64,000 nucleotides of DNA, from assembly GCA_035771175.1 (NCBI GenBank), contig CM069600.1, positions 2,928,449 through 2,992,448 of the forward strand, given 5' to 3'. The notes below the pieces were generated by a model that was given only the letters and a program-made list of their open reading frames with translations, did not search any database and was not told where the DNA came from. Below, piece after piece: positions 14,701 to 24,639 of this stretch. The stretch is from Paratinospora sagittata (Eukaryota > Streptophyta > Magnoliopsida > Ranunculales > Menispermaceae). A program made the position numbers and the translations under genes. Position 1 is the stretch's first letter. Every line of letters starts with the position of its first letter.

Positions 14701-17700
14701 GTTCCACCTTTCTAACCTATCCCCATCGGCGAAGTTCATACTCCACATTTTCAATCTAAGCTTCAAGCCACCAAGCTTTTGACGGAATGAGTAGCCTGCC
14801 CAGCCTGCGGCCTCCTCATCCCTCCACCATTCCTTTATAAGATGATGGAAATTGGGGTAAGTGTTTAACCTTAGGGTAACACCTTTCTAACCTTATCCCC
14901 ATCGGCGAAGTTCATACTCCACATTTTCAATCTAAGCTTCAAGCCACCAAGCTTTTGACGGAATGAGTAGCCTGCCCAGCCTGCGGCCTCCTCATCCCTC
15001 CATTCCTTTATAAGATGATGGAAATTGGGGTAAGTGTTTAACCTTAGGGTAACACTCGACCCAGTCATTACCCAGCAAGAATCTATCCAATCTACAGCAA
15101 ATTGGGTTGGCTCATAGATTGGACCAGGTGACATTTGAGTTTAGTAATGGCGAATCCCACAGCTGAAGCTCATGAATAAGGTCGTCGAATTCAATCATTC
15201 CACTAGTAACTCTACTGTTGTTAATTTTTTCCCCAACATTTTTTACCACATTAAAATCTCCACCCACGCACCAATTTGATCCACATAAGCCACTCAACGC
15301 TTGCCAGCTCCTCCCAGAATCGTTGCCTCTCAGAGTCTTTGTTAGGCCCATACACACCGGAGAGCCAAAAACCACTTTTATCCTTCTCCTTGATTAGGAC
15401 AGTAACTGAAAATTCCCCCACAAGGTTGTCCATAACCTCCATCTTCCTACTATCCCAAGCAACCACAATACCCCCTGCAGAACCGTAACCTAGAAGCGAA
15501 ACCCATTCGAGGAAACGAGATTGCCAAACACCACTCATAAAATTTCGATCAATACTGTGCAGCCGCGTTTCCTAAAGCAATATAACGTCCGGCCTGCACA
15601 CCATCATCACAGGCTGGATCGCCTCAGTTCCCCTTCAAAAGGAACTTCATCTTCTGGATACTCCTCCATTCGAGAGAGCTTCATAGTCGCCTTCTTCAAA
15701 ACTCCCAAAACCTCATCAATCAATTGTTCTGCAACCCCAGCCTCCTTTCCCAACTTTGCTAAGTGGCGAGAAGAGGCTTCCACAAATCTTCCACGGTACC
15801 CCGGAATACTCAAGGAGGTACTAATATGAATACCCTTGCCACTTGCCCAACCTGTTCGGTAACCCCATAGAAGGAGAATGAGAAGAAGGGGGAGGAATGA
15901 GGGGGGCGGTAGAGGGAGGATGAGGATGAAAGCTCATATTAGAATTAACCAAATTTAAGGACATACCTGCTTAGGAAGATCCTCTTCACCTCAAGCATCA
16001 CCATTATTGACTGGAGCATCAACCTCGTCAGCTATATAGGACGCCTCTGTTGAGTTGTCTTCATGATCACTCGAGCCATCCACAAAGGTGTTCAATACAA
16101 ATCCCCCATCAGAAAAACCGCCATCCTCGTCCCCCTCCGAATCCGACAAGGGCCAACTCTGCGCTCGTTTGCATGGAGTTGACAGGATTGGGCTCCGTTC
16201 CTTCGACACTTGTGAAGGCGGAAGAGTTCTTCTCCTTCTCTAATACACCTTTGGGAACGAGCAGCCTTGAGTCGTATCTCTTCCTTTTGGAGCGTCGAAG
16301 TTGTTGTCCCAAAGAGCAGACGGTCCAACAACTACCTCCCCCCTCTTTTAAGAATTTTAAGATCCGAGCCCAACACCCCACTTGAAACGTTGGACCTTTT
16401 AATAATAAGTTCAGATCCACATGCCATGATGGACCCATCGGAAAAAGCTCGAGATCCATCAGAGGGAGCCACCTGGGCTTGTGACTGGGAATGGGTCTCC
16501 CAGAGGTCCATCTCCCCCAAGCTCTGAAAACGGTTCGGCAAGGGCAAGCCCACCCCATTGTTGCACAGCCCAGGTCTTCTGCCATCCACATCACGTGACG
16601 CACCATCCATCTGTCACCTGTTACAACGAATCACACTTTGTGATATCCTAACAGGTTCGTCCGCCACCTGACTTTGTATGCGCAACACGTCATTCGTGCC
16701 AGACCTGAATGACAAGCCCCTCCTTCACTTGTCGTTCGTATTCATCATCTCCGGCAAGGTTGCCGACACCGAAATCCCTGGAGTCTCGGACATCTTCGTC
16801 ATTCCCTTCGAGATCCATCATCAATTCGTCACCGGCATCACCAAGCATGATCCCTTTTCGGCATGCCATCCCCTCCAACTCTAGCGACCATGGCCTCGAC
16901 AGATCGAAGATCCTTAGGCTCTGGCTTTCATTCTTGATCTGTAGAACAATGTTTTCAGGAAGAAAACCATCCTTCCCGCCTCGCACCTTTAACCTAGCCA
17001 TGTCCAACATTGAGCCACTGGCAGATTCGTGAAAAAATTCCTGTAAACCCCCACACTTTTCACCTACTTTCTTAAGAGTCTCGACTGTCCATGTTGCAAC
17101 CGGGATCCCTTCAACCCCGATCCAACTATTTCGGCACTCAATATTACGTTCCTTCCATTGGAGCTCTGACAACCAACTCTTGAAGTCCACCACTGAACTG
17201 AAGGCCTTCATTTTCCCACCAAGCAATCTCGACTTTTTGCTACCATCAATACATTGGAAGGCAGCCCTATCAACCCCCAAGAAGATCAACATCACAGCAC
17301 GACTTAGGGCATTCTGAAGTTCTGTTTTAATATCGTCCAACTAATCCTCAGACGATTTACAAAAGACTACCACATCCATCGATACAGAATGTGTAGAAAC
17401 CGTCCTTAACCCCGTGTTCGTCCCACTGTACCTCTGAGAAGTCGCCATCGTCACCATACCGTCCGTAACCGAGACCTTCTTTCTCCATTCTTTGGCAGAG
17501 AATGTCAACAAGCATCTCCCAAAGCTACCCCATCCTTTTGACCTTCCTTCTTTCGGCAAAAAAATTGAGAACTGACAACCTCCTGCTATCTTCGTTATCC
17601 TCAAAAAACCACCACCAGCATTGGCGAAGGTCTCGATCAGCACCACAAAGTTATGGCCCCTAAAAACCCTTTTAAAAGATCCGTCCGATCTCGCCATCCC

Positions 17701-19654
17701 AACGTCGTCCAAAAGCTTCAATATCCATGTGACCAAACCCCATTTCAAGCTCCAATGAGAATCTTTTTGACGCCATGAACTCCTCAATCCTGATGGTTAC
17801 TCCATCCAAGCTCTGTGAAACACACATTTTTTCTAGACACTCGAAAAGATTGTCTGGACGACTCGTCAAAGCATAAGAAGGAAGACCTCGACCGACCTTG
17901 GACACGCTTCTGCAAGTCCCTGTCTTGATAATCCGACCTTCTAAAATCTTGCCGGCGTGACTGATAGCGACGGCCTAAAACTCGTTTAGGTCGACTCTCT
18001 CTTCCTTGCGTGAAACCCATTTTGTCTTTCCAACCAAATCTTAAAATATAGACAAAAGAAATACTTCATAAATGGTGCAGATGCAGCAACAATTTTGTTA
18101 CTTGGAGCCTTGGAAGAGGCCAATGGTGTGATGTTGCAGCAGCACCATTTGCTTGGAACATTGGAAGAGCACAGCCCATGACCATGAACTAGTGAAGGGG
18201 TACTATGCTGTTGCTTGGAGTCTTGGAGAGGGGCAATCATGAACTGGTGAAGACTCTAACCACCACCGCTTCCAAGACCATTGCTTGGAAGGAGGTGGTG
18301 GTGGTCAGAGACTCACAGTGATAGAACTAGAAATTTAGAGGAGGGCATGATTGTTAGAGAGGTAGAGATGAAAATCTAGAATAGGGCGACACTAAACAAA
18401 AAGACTAGGAAGCGTGGAGTGGAAGGGGGAGGGTGATGTTGACTACTCAATTGCAAAAGTCAGTGCATGATTTATTTATTTTTTCCCTTGATGTTGTTGT
18501 GATTGCAAACGAGGCAGTAGAGGATTATCTAAAGCAGAAATTAGAAGGGGTGATATTCTAAATAGATTTTGCAAAGGCCTATGACTCAGTGGATTGGGAC
18601 TTCCTAGACTTTTCAATGGAGGGGAAGGGTATGGGCGTAAGATGGAGGAAATGGATTCGTAGTTGCCCGAATTCAGTCACATATTCTGTGGTGATTAATG
18701 GAAGGCCTAGAGGTAAGTTTGCGGCAAAGAAAGGCTTGAGACAAGGTGACTTGCTCTCCCCCTTCCTATTTACTTTGGTAGCCGATGGCTTGGAAAGATT
18801 GTTGGGATAGAGCGAGGCAATGTTATGTTATTCGGGGGTTTAGGATTGACACTAAGGAGGTGGAAGTGTTTCGTTTCAATATGTCAATGACATCTTCCTA
18901 TATCTTCAGGGTTCGGAAAGTAACGTGATGGAAGTCATTTGCATTCTCCAATGCTTTTGCATGATTTCAGGGTTGAGTTAATATAGCAAAATATCAAATG
19001 GCTAGGATTAACATTGATCACAATGTCCTCTTGCGGTTGTGTGATAGGGGTGTAATCAGGTTGAGTCGGGTCGGGTTTTGGTGCAAACACCATTTAAACC
19101 ATGAAAAGAATATGATTAAGTCTTATTTGATCAGGATCTTTGAAAGATGTATCTTTGATGCTAGATGTGAACCACAAACACCATTTAAACCATGGAAAGA
19201 ATATGATTAAGTCTTATTTGATCATGATCTGTGAAAGATGTGCATAAAGCATCAAATTTTAGCATCTTGAAGCTTGGCATAACAGGAGAGATGTGTACTT
19301 CTAAAAAAAATTATTATTCATTATATCCACATGTACCATTGTTAACATAGTCGATTGGCATTTTTGCAGGGGGATTGTAAGCATACTATTGTTATTAGGG
19401 ACATGAGGTTGCTCCACCAAGATGATGTCAAGAATCGTGCAGCTTATCCAGTGCTCACATTTCGGCAAAAATCTCATTTACAGAAATGCTGTGTCTGCAG
19501 GGTTTATCGAGCTTCAAAGGTAACTGCGGATGACAAATGGGCCCAGGAGAATTCGTGCTATTTCTGTGACAACTGCTATTATCTTCTTCACTATAACGAA
19601 GATGGGACTCTTTTATATCATGATTTCACAGTATATGATCATCATAATGAGTAG
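2759..19654 (+). CDS. SRD2: snRNA-activating protein complex subunit 3 (SNAP50 homologue, SRD2 type)
   Basis: Subunit of SNAPc, the nuclear complex that binds the upstream element of snRNA genes for Pol II/III transcription. Exons read by frame and GT/AG: 2759-2911, 3131-3186, 3407-3473, 3557-3612, 4672-4894, 6226-6314, 6413-6503, 9555-9650, 10507-10632, 10713-10973, 19370-19654. Together they give 501 codons including the stop. Residues 1-110 are acidic. A Lys/Arg-rich run ([10 protein letters not shown], about 163-172) looks like a nuclear localisation signal. The C-terminal SNAP50 domain (about 246-500) ends in the cysteine/histidine zinc motif CHQGDCKH (404-411), CCVC (446-449) and CYFCDNC (469-475). 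The first motif is split by the 8.4-kb last intron (10974-19369), which carries LINEs. The weakest boundary is the exon 4 donor: GTGGGT at 3613 keeps frame, but GTAAAA at 3617 looks stronger and would not. An unrecognised small exon in 3613-4671 is possible. Confidence 0.88.
5090..5560 (-). mobile_element. RTE-type LINE, 3' fragment
   Basis: This stretch of SRD2 intron 5 matches, base by base over long runs, the better-preserved copy at 44163-44960. Shared stretches include the words around TTGTTAATNTGTTGTTTCTTT and TCTTATAAAATTTTC. Read on the minus strand, the better copy encodes the degraded C-terminus of an RTE reverse transcriptase. This copy is more decayed and has no open frame. It is probably an old insertion fixed in the intron. 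Confidence 0.6.
5660..5815 (+). mobile_element. Au-type SINE, degraded
   Basis: The element starts near GACACAACAGTTAGGATTG, has the tRNA-like B box region GACCTAGAGGTCACGGGTTT, and ends with GCGGGAGCCTTGTGCATTAG followed by a T-rich run. These features, in this order and over about 155 bp, fit the widespread angiosperm Au SINE, whose copies end in a T stretch rather than poly(A). It lies in SRD2 intron 5 in the sense orientation. It has no coding capacity. Family assignment is from memory of the consensus. Confidence 0.65.
6092..6140 (+). repeat. Polypyrimidine (T7-8 C) microsatellite
   Basis: Runs of seven or eight T separated by single C, directly repeated about five times, about 85 bp upstream of the exon 6 acceptor (6225) of SRD2. 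It may act as an extended polypyrimidine tract for that acceptor, which is inference. Confidence 0.8.
8640..8750 (+). repeat. Dispersed repeat shared with 50140-50260
   Basis: The stretch containing CCGAATTAATTTTTTAAGG and AAAGTTTAGGGCAAATTCGAAG recurs as a diverged copy near 50180-50255 in a URB1 intron. No coding frame is visible. The identity of the element is unknown. A non-autonomous DNA transposon or an old LTR fragment are both possible. Confidence 0.45.
9310..9412 (+). mobile_element. RTE-type LINE 3' terminus with (GTTGA)n tail
   Basis: The words GGAAGCAGATTCATGTGGCC and GACCCCATGTAGTTGGG are followed by AAAGGCTTGGTTGAGTTGAG, and the element ends in four GTTGA units. Plant RTE LINEs end in such a short tandem repeat rather than poly(A). 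The same end occurs in inverse orientation at 44163-44230. It lies in SRD2 intron 7, and only the last 100 bp or so is clearly recognisable. Confidence 0.65.
11980..15600 (-). pseudogene. LINE ORF2: endonuclease, reverse transcriptase, zf-RVT, broken
   Basis: Reading down the minus strand: endonuclease (a stop replaces Gln before the 'ET' motif near 15568, then [21 protein letters not shown], and [10 protein letters not shown] near 15265); a linker duplicated at 14705-15053; reverse transcriptase ([54 protein letters not shown]); and the catalytic FADD box near 13539-13553. Then come NYLGLPLG and [19 protein letters not shown], and the zf-RVT region ending around 12290 with WCCLCKV. The RNase H-like tail includes [12 protein letters not shown]. 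The N-terminal WN.RG motif of the endonuclease is absent. Multiple frameshifts make it non-functional. Confidence 0.85.
14705..15053 (-). repeat. 175-bp tandem duplication inside LINE ORF2
   Basis: Two nearly identical copies, 14705-14879 and 14880-15053, begin with CACCTTTCTAACC and include GCCTGCCCAGCCTGCGGCC. The duplication repeats the linker between endonuclease and reverse transcriptase. The copies differ at only a few bases, so the duplication is younger than the insertion or arose in the source element. Confidence 0.85.
15600..18020 (-). pseudogene. LINE ORF1 (DUF4283-type RNA-binding protein), broken
   Basis: The frame opens at ATG about 18020 with an Arg-rich start ([13 protein letters not shown]) and continues through at least three reading frames. 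At 17787-17341 it has [20 protein letters not shown], and at 17340-16690 it has [17 protein letters not shown] then [15 protein letters not shown]. The W-x-G-x-x-G-x-P pattern is characteristic of DUF4283/L1 ORF1 proteins in plants, which coat the element RNA. Acidic, low-complexity sequence follows down to about 15600. Frameshifts near 17900, 17780, 16650 and 16200 show decay. Confidence 0.7.
18460..18975 (+). pseudogene. Second LINE reverse-transcriptase fragment
   Basis: In the plus sense it reads [18 protein letters not shown], then [32 protein letters not shown] and [20 protein letters not shown]. These are RT motifs from the same L1 superfamily as the antisense LINE at 11866-18028, but the sequence is clearly diverged from it. 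The catalytic box reads FQYVNDIFL, with Asn in place of the first Asp, and frameshifts follow 18810. Both ends are truncated. It lies 0.4 kb before SRD2 exon 11, in the sense orientation. Confidence 0.8.
19084..19243 (+). repeat. 91-bp-period duplication upstream of SRD2 exon 11
   Basis: The 65-bp stretch beginning CAAACACCATTTAAACCATG occurs at 19084-19149 and again at 19175-19240 with very few differences. It sits 130 bp before the exon 11 acceptor. I see no coding content. Confidence 0.8.
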
Positions 19655-19999
19655 TTTAGGAGGATATCAATTGAAGCATACAACAATGAATGTCGTGGAT
19701 AAAGATTATTGTAGTCATTATATATTAGAATTCTAAGTAGAGCTATTATTTGATAGCAATTGAGAAATGTTAAATTCTTAGAATCTTTAGTAAAGCTATT
19801 TGTTTCACGCATAGAGCTGTTCAATGTTGCCGCATCCTCTACCTAACCAGACCCAATCAATATGAACTTTAATGGTTACAAGGAAAGCGTTACAAGCAAC
19901 AAAGAGCATTTCTTACATGGTCTCCCAATTTATTTGAGGTATGGAGTAAATGAATTGGAAAGATTATATTTAGACTGCAAGGCAAGGAAAACCAAGCCT

Positions 20000-20335
20000 A
20001 TTATTCTTGACCATTGTATCTCTGCATCCAGATTCAACCAGGATTTCTTCCCTCCCTTCGCCATTCATCAATTTCCTAGTCTCATTTGTCACCCCTTCCA
20101 CTTCCTTGACAGAAGCACGTAATAGCCACCACAATGCTCTGGTTTCAACTCAAAGAGATGTTCAGCAAGCCACCTGCCCAACTCTATACTAACATATACC
20201 CTGCATGCCCCACCTAATGCCCCCCCAGACCTTGGCATTTGGTTCATTTGGCAAGCCTCTAAACTCCACGGCCTGAGAGAGAGAGAAAAAAAAAAAAATG
20301 CAACTCAGCATGTTTGTCGGCCTAATATCCTCAGA
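20000..20335 (-). pseudogene. PPR protein C-terminal fragment, copy 2 (degraded)
   Basis: The block 20120-20330 is a diverged repeat of the PPR sequence at 20575-20820. The pairs CCACAATGCTCTGGTTTCA / GCATGCCCCA / GGCTTGATATC-like words occur in the same order. On the minus strand, 20000-20130 continues as a PPR E-motif (HCGGYY, then GKWKGVTNETRKLM). It is full of small indels and has no usable frame. The copy lies about 350 bp downstream of the SRD2 stop codon. Confidence 0.6.
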
Positions 20336-20505
20336 AAACATCTCAATTGAAGTACCTTGACCCACTTATCGACTATCCCACTATAACAACCAGACAAACT
20401 GTGAGGTAGGACGCTATGTCAGAGTCAACACCTCTCTACCCCTCAATTGTGTCAAAGATATAAGTACTTCACCTTACATTTGGTAACCCAAAATAATGTT
20501 CTTTC

Positions 20506-20860
20506 TTACTCCACTAGTATCCTACTAGCTTCTTCCCATTTCCCTGCTTCTGCATAGATATTAGAGAGAAGAGTACAGCAGCCACAATGCTCTGGTTTCA
20601 GCTCAAGGAGATGCTCTGTAGCCCACCTTCCCAACGGTACATTGCCGTAGACTTTGCATGCCCCAAGCAATGCGTCCCAAACATTTTCAGCTGGTTCAAC
20701 TGGCAACCCTCTTTCTGCAGCCTCTTCCACAAGGCCAGCACGCCCAAGAAGATCAACCATGCATGCATAATGCATGTTTGTAGGCTTGATATCCCGGGAA
20801 ATCATGTCACTGAAATATTTTACCCCTGTATTAGAATAGAACAGAATTGCCAATGAGCAA
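20506..20860 (-). pseudogene. PPR protein (PLS class) fragment with E motif
   Basis: It reads VKYFSDMISRDIKPTNMHYA, CMVDLLGRAGLVEEA, ENVWDALLGACKVYGN, and then LLELKPEHCGCCTLLSNIYA followed by EAGKWEEASRI. This is the last L/S repeats and E motif of a PLS-class pentatricopeptide protein; intact members edit or process organellar RNA. A short deletion follows LVEEA, where the helix normally continues. No N-terminal repeats or targeting peptide lie upstream; instead there is unrelated STAR/KH sequence. This is therefore a captured or truncated piece of a gene from elsewhere. Confidence 0.85.
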
Positions 20861-20934
20861 TGGGAGCCATACCAAAAGAACAATCCATCTTATAATATAA
20901 TTGAGTTGATCCGGTGTAGAAAAGGGAAACTTAC

Positions 20935-21066
20935 CACAGGTTTCAACAAATCTTCAAGGATCTCCCATGCTTGCCTCAGCTGAGCATCAATTATTTCAAC
21001 AGGCAGTTCTGCCTCTAAAAGTATATGGAGAGGCTCATATCCTGGTTTCCCCCTCATCGTCTCTTC
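20935..21066 (-). pseudogene. STAR/KH (quaking-like) single-exon fragment
   Basis: Exactly 44 codons lie between an AG acceptor (CTGGCAG) and a GTAAGT donor: [44 protein letters not shown]. This is the third part of the KH domain of plant SF1/QKI-like (STAR) RNA-binding proteins, where the usual text is GYEHLNEPLHIL. Four codons (HLNE) are missing here. Keeping both splice sites shows the fragment was copied from genomic DNA and not from mRNA. No other STAR exons are near. Confidence 0.85.
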
Positions 21067-21486
21067 CTGCCAGAAGCAAATGGCCAAATGAATAGAACAA
21101 AACTATGACATTAAAATAAATTATCTCCAATGCATGCTATTTACTAAGTGTACAAAGCAATTCATTTTAATTCACCCAGGATCATACCAAGCTTCAATGT
21201 GAGTATTAGTTCATATACACTGTTGGAAAATCTTCCTGCAAATTCTTGCCTTTTGGTTCAGAGGTGATTCAATATGATACCAGAGCTCAGGATGGTCTAA
21301 GATTTTTCCCATTTATTCGTCTGGTATTCATTTGTTCACATGCATTTTAGAGGGGCGTTAGTGCTAACTGACACTACTGCAGGAGCCTCATCCTGTAACC
21401 TATAGAGCTTTTGGATTCTTAGATAATCCAACTCACTGAGATACCACTAAATGAATGCTGTGTGTATGTATGTATTTACATATTAA

Positions 21487-22007
21487 TTTTGAACTCTCGT
21501 GGTGTTCGTCATCTTGCAGTAAACGATAATATATTTTGAGAAGCACATTTGTAGTGATAGTTGAGCTTCTTGTATCTAAAGTATCAATGAACCTACCTTG
21601 AACGCTTCCTCAAGAGCTCTCTCTGCCAGTTCTTCAGTAAACACTTTCAGCTCATCAAGTCTGTGAACACATAAAATAAAAACTTACCGCCGAATGCGAT
21701 ATAAACAATGCATGTAATGAGTCCCGTTAATACATGCATTCATCGGCCAGCCAGTCGCACCTCCTCTTATGAGATTTATGTCGGAACAAGAATGCAATTA
21801 AACAATAGAACAAGTACAGGTCCGAAAAATCTTATCCAGAAGACAGAGGAAACTAAAACTTGATTTACGAAAGGTCATCCTCGCATACTTGAGAAGAATC
21901 TACAAGTACTTCAGCTCTCAGACTCTGCAACAATCAAATTATAAATGAACTATTATTCAATCAAAACCAAAGAAAAAAAAACATAATAATGATTGAGAAA
22001 ACAGGGA
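21487..22007 (-). pseudogene. Inverted partial copy of SRD2 (exons 2, 3, start of 4 with introns)
   Basis: The minus strand of this block matches 3054-3573 of SRD2 nearly base for base. It includes exon 2 ([16 protein letters not shown]), exon 3 ([21 protein letters not shown]), the first bases of exon 4, and the introns between. By eye identity is well above 90 percent. Differences include D for H after CED, a 14-bp deletion before the exon 3 acceptor and scattered substitutions. The copy ends abruptly on both sides. It lies 1.8 kb downstream of the SRD2 stop in opposite orientation. Confidence 0.92.
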
Positions 22008-22009
22008 AG

Positions 22010-24610
22010 GGACGAAGAAGTTTCATTCTTAAAAATACGCCTATTATTTATTCATTCTTAAAAATACACCTAATGATATGAAATTATAAGAATGCACCTA
22101 CTTGTCCAAAGTTTTGAATAATACAGCTAATCATTCAAATATTTCTATTGCTCCGTCAATCTCGAAAAATGTACACATATATAGAAGTTGTTTAACATAC
22201 ACTAGTATTTTCTTAATTCTGAAAATACAGCTGAAGACAGCAGTTTTTAAAAAACACACAAGTTTTTTTTTGAAATTTGAGATACACTTAACCCATGTTA
22301 ATTGTGCTTCAAAAAAAAAAAAAAAAACACATGTTAATTTTAGAAATTATATGTAATCATCTATAATTTTTTTGTTTTAAATAAATTTGTTCGGGCTAGC
22401 CCTAATTATAGAATTAAACAAATATACTCTCGTAGTTTTATAATCTTAAAACAATTTTTTTTTTAATACAAAAAACAAGTATAACTATATTGATAAGGTA
22501 AAAATATATACTTAAAACATAATCATCTATAAATGTATGAATAAGGAACCCTCAACTTCTTGATCTTACTAATCTTCTATAAATTTTGCAAATACATGTA
22601 TTTTTTTAATTATGAAATGTGCAACATTATTTCGTAGTTTTAAAGAATCCGTTTAATTATAATAAATTTGAAACTACATGCAGTTATTATAATTTTTCAA
22701 TATAAAACTAGCATTCACTAATTTTACAAATACACCAAGTATAATACAAATTTTAAAAATTGACTCAATACTTCATTTTTCTTGTTCCCCCAACACCTAA
22801 TATAACATAATTAAGAAAAAAAATACACTCAATAAACCTAATATATCATAATTTCATGAAAATATACTCAATAATTTTTTTAATATCCCTAACTTTTAAA
22901 ATAACCTAGTACAAGTTAATCTTGAAAATACATCAAATTTACTGTAATTTATAAATATAAACCTAAACGGTTGTGATATTTTTTTACTGTAATTTATAAA
23001 TATACACCCAAAACTTAAACCCTAAAAATCCGAAATCATTTTTGTTTAAAATTTTATATTTAAAATATTATTAAATTTACAAAAAAAATTAAATTTTAAA
23101 TTTAATTGTTTAATATTTTGAAAAAAAAAATATTTTTTTTATTTCTTTATCATATATTTTTTGTAAAATATTGTTAAGAAATCTATTTATAATTAAAGTA
23201 AAACGTTGTACAATGGTTACAATGCATTTAATGCTAGCATTTTTCACGGTTACAACGCATTTAAAACTAACGTTTTACTAAAAATAAAATGTTATTTTGA
23301 CTGTTGTAATTGTAATTTTAAGTGCAATTACACACTCACAATCATTAGATGAATGTGTGTTATACATCTCAATGTATGTAATAAATAATTCAATAATTGT
23401 GAGTGTGTAGTTGTACTTAAAATTACAACTACAACAGTCAAAATAACATTCTCATTAATAAAAGTAGAACGTTGTAAAATGGTTACAGCGCATTTAATGC
23501 TAGCGTTTTTCATGGTTACAACGCATTTGGAAAGTCACTCGTTACGCCCCAAAAGCGTCATTTATCCTTAGTAGTTAAGTAACTATATAAAACCCTATAA
23601 TTTTAGTCAAAGTATACAGTTGACTTATACATATGTCAAGGTGTATGAGATGCATATTCCATACGTAGAAGACTTGTATAGTGATACGTGATGTGTATTA
23701 ATATGTGTTTTGATTGTATGCTGGATGTGAATTGAGTTTATGAAAAGACAAGAAAAAGAAGAAGGAATTAGGACAGACAAACTAGTTGACTGGATTTGGG
23801 TGAGCTACACCACCTAAATTACTAATATTTTGAAAAATATTAATAAAATTACTGAATTTTTAAAGTTAAGTTTAATTATTTAATATTTTTGCAAGAAAGA
23901 GAAGTAGTTTTTTTTTTACTCTTACAACATATCACTTTACAAAATATTATTAAGAAATTGTGTTAAATATTTCAAATTAATAATATATATTTTTTAAAAT
24001 GTATTATTTTAATATTTAGAATGAAACTTTGTTTTTAAATCTTTATTTTTTATAAATTTAAATTTACATAAAGTAAATGTTGAAAATAATTTTTTAAAAT
24101 ATTATCAAAACCCTAAACCGTAAACCTTAAGTCCTAAACCTTAAACTCAAAAATCCAAAGCCCTAAATCCTATTTTATGAGAATTATATTTGAAAAATAT
24201 TATTAAAATTACTAAAGTTTTAATGTTAAATTTAGTTGTTTAATATTTTGCAAATAGAAAAATAAATTTTTATTACTATTGTATAACATTTAAAAAATAT
24301 TACTAAGAAATTGTGTTGAATATCTAAAAATATTAATAAATATTTTTTTAAAATTATTATTTAATATTTAGAAATAAACATTATTTTTATGAAAACAACA
24401 TTGTGTGTCGTGGATATTGAAAAATAATGTTTTCAAAACCTTATAAATACCCCGAACCGTAAACTCTAAACCCTAAAAATCTCTATCCTATTTGTCAAAA
24501 ATTACATTTGAAAAGATATTATCGAATTTTGAAATAATAAATAAATAAACGAAGTAGATCATCATCATCCCTCCCTATTATCCTTTGTTCAAATTGTGTC
24601 ATTCTTTTGA
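22010..24610. repeat. AT-rich tandem array with telomere-like blocks; no gene seen
   Basis: Monomers of roughly 310-350 bp recur around 22985-23190, 23815-24165 and 24166-24480, with the start of another after 24480. Each contains TTTGAAAAATATTATTAAA-like, TTTAATATTTTGCAA-like and TATTAAGAAATTGTGTT-like words, followed by degenerate CCCTAAACC-like words (for example 24108-24170 and 24445-24480). The first 900 bp is AT-rich with 'aaatacac'-like short words and no coding signal. A foldback element interrupts the array at 23200-23530. Confidence 0.55.
23200..23530. mobile_element. MITE-like foldback flanked by 65-bp direct repeats
   Basis: Arms at 23289-23343 and 23396-23449 are inverted repeats of about 55 bp that match at most positions (ATGTTATTTTGACTGTTGTA on one side and its complement on the other), with a 52-bp loop. 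Outside the arms, a direct repeat (ACGTTGTACAATGGTTACAA and ACGTTGTAAAATGGTTACAG, continuing about 65 bp) lies at 23206-23268 and 23470-23528. A perfect stem of this size points to a non-autonomous DNA transposon. The direct repeats may be an older tandem pair. The family is not identified. Confidence 0.7.
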
Positions 24611-24639
24611 GATCATCATCATCCTGAAAGTAGGTAAAC

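Larger units (their letters stand above)
11866..18028 (-). mobile_element. Full-length L1-type LINE, antisense in the SRD2 last intron
   Basis: The 14-bp words TCCAACCAAATCTT at 11852-11865 and 18029-18042 flank the element exactly and form a target-site duplication. On the minus strand it begins with an ORF1-like frame directly after the duplication (start near 18020). It runs through endonuclease, reverse transcriptase and a zf-RVT/RNase H-like end, and finishes in CGTTTCTTGTCAAAAAAAAG. The length is about 6.16 kb, normal for plant L1. The frames carry many stops and shifts and a 175-bp internal tandem duplication, so it is inactive. Insertion is antisense to SRD2 and lies 0.9 kb after exon 10 and 1.3 kb before exon 11, so normal splicing can remove it. 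Confidence 0.9.

Noticed and set aside
15521..16610. Several plus-strand frames of 85-110 codons
   Set aside because: They are shadows of the GC-rich LINE ORF1/ORF2 region on the minus strand.
19084..19243. CRISPR-like repeat
   Set aside because: Only two units with non-uniform spacing in a plant intron; this is a simple duplication.
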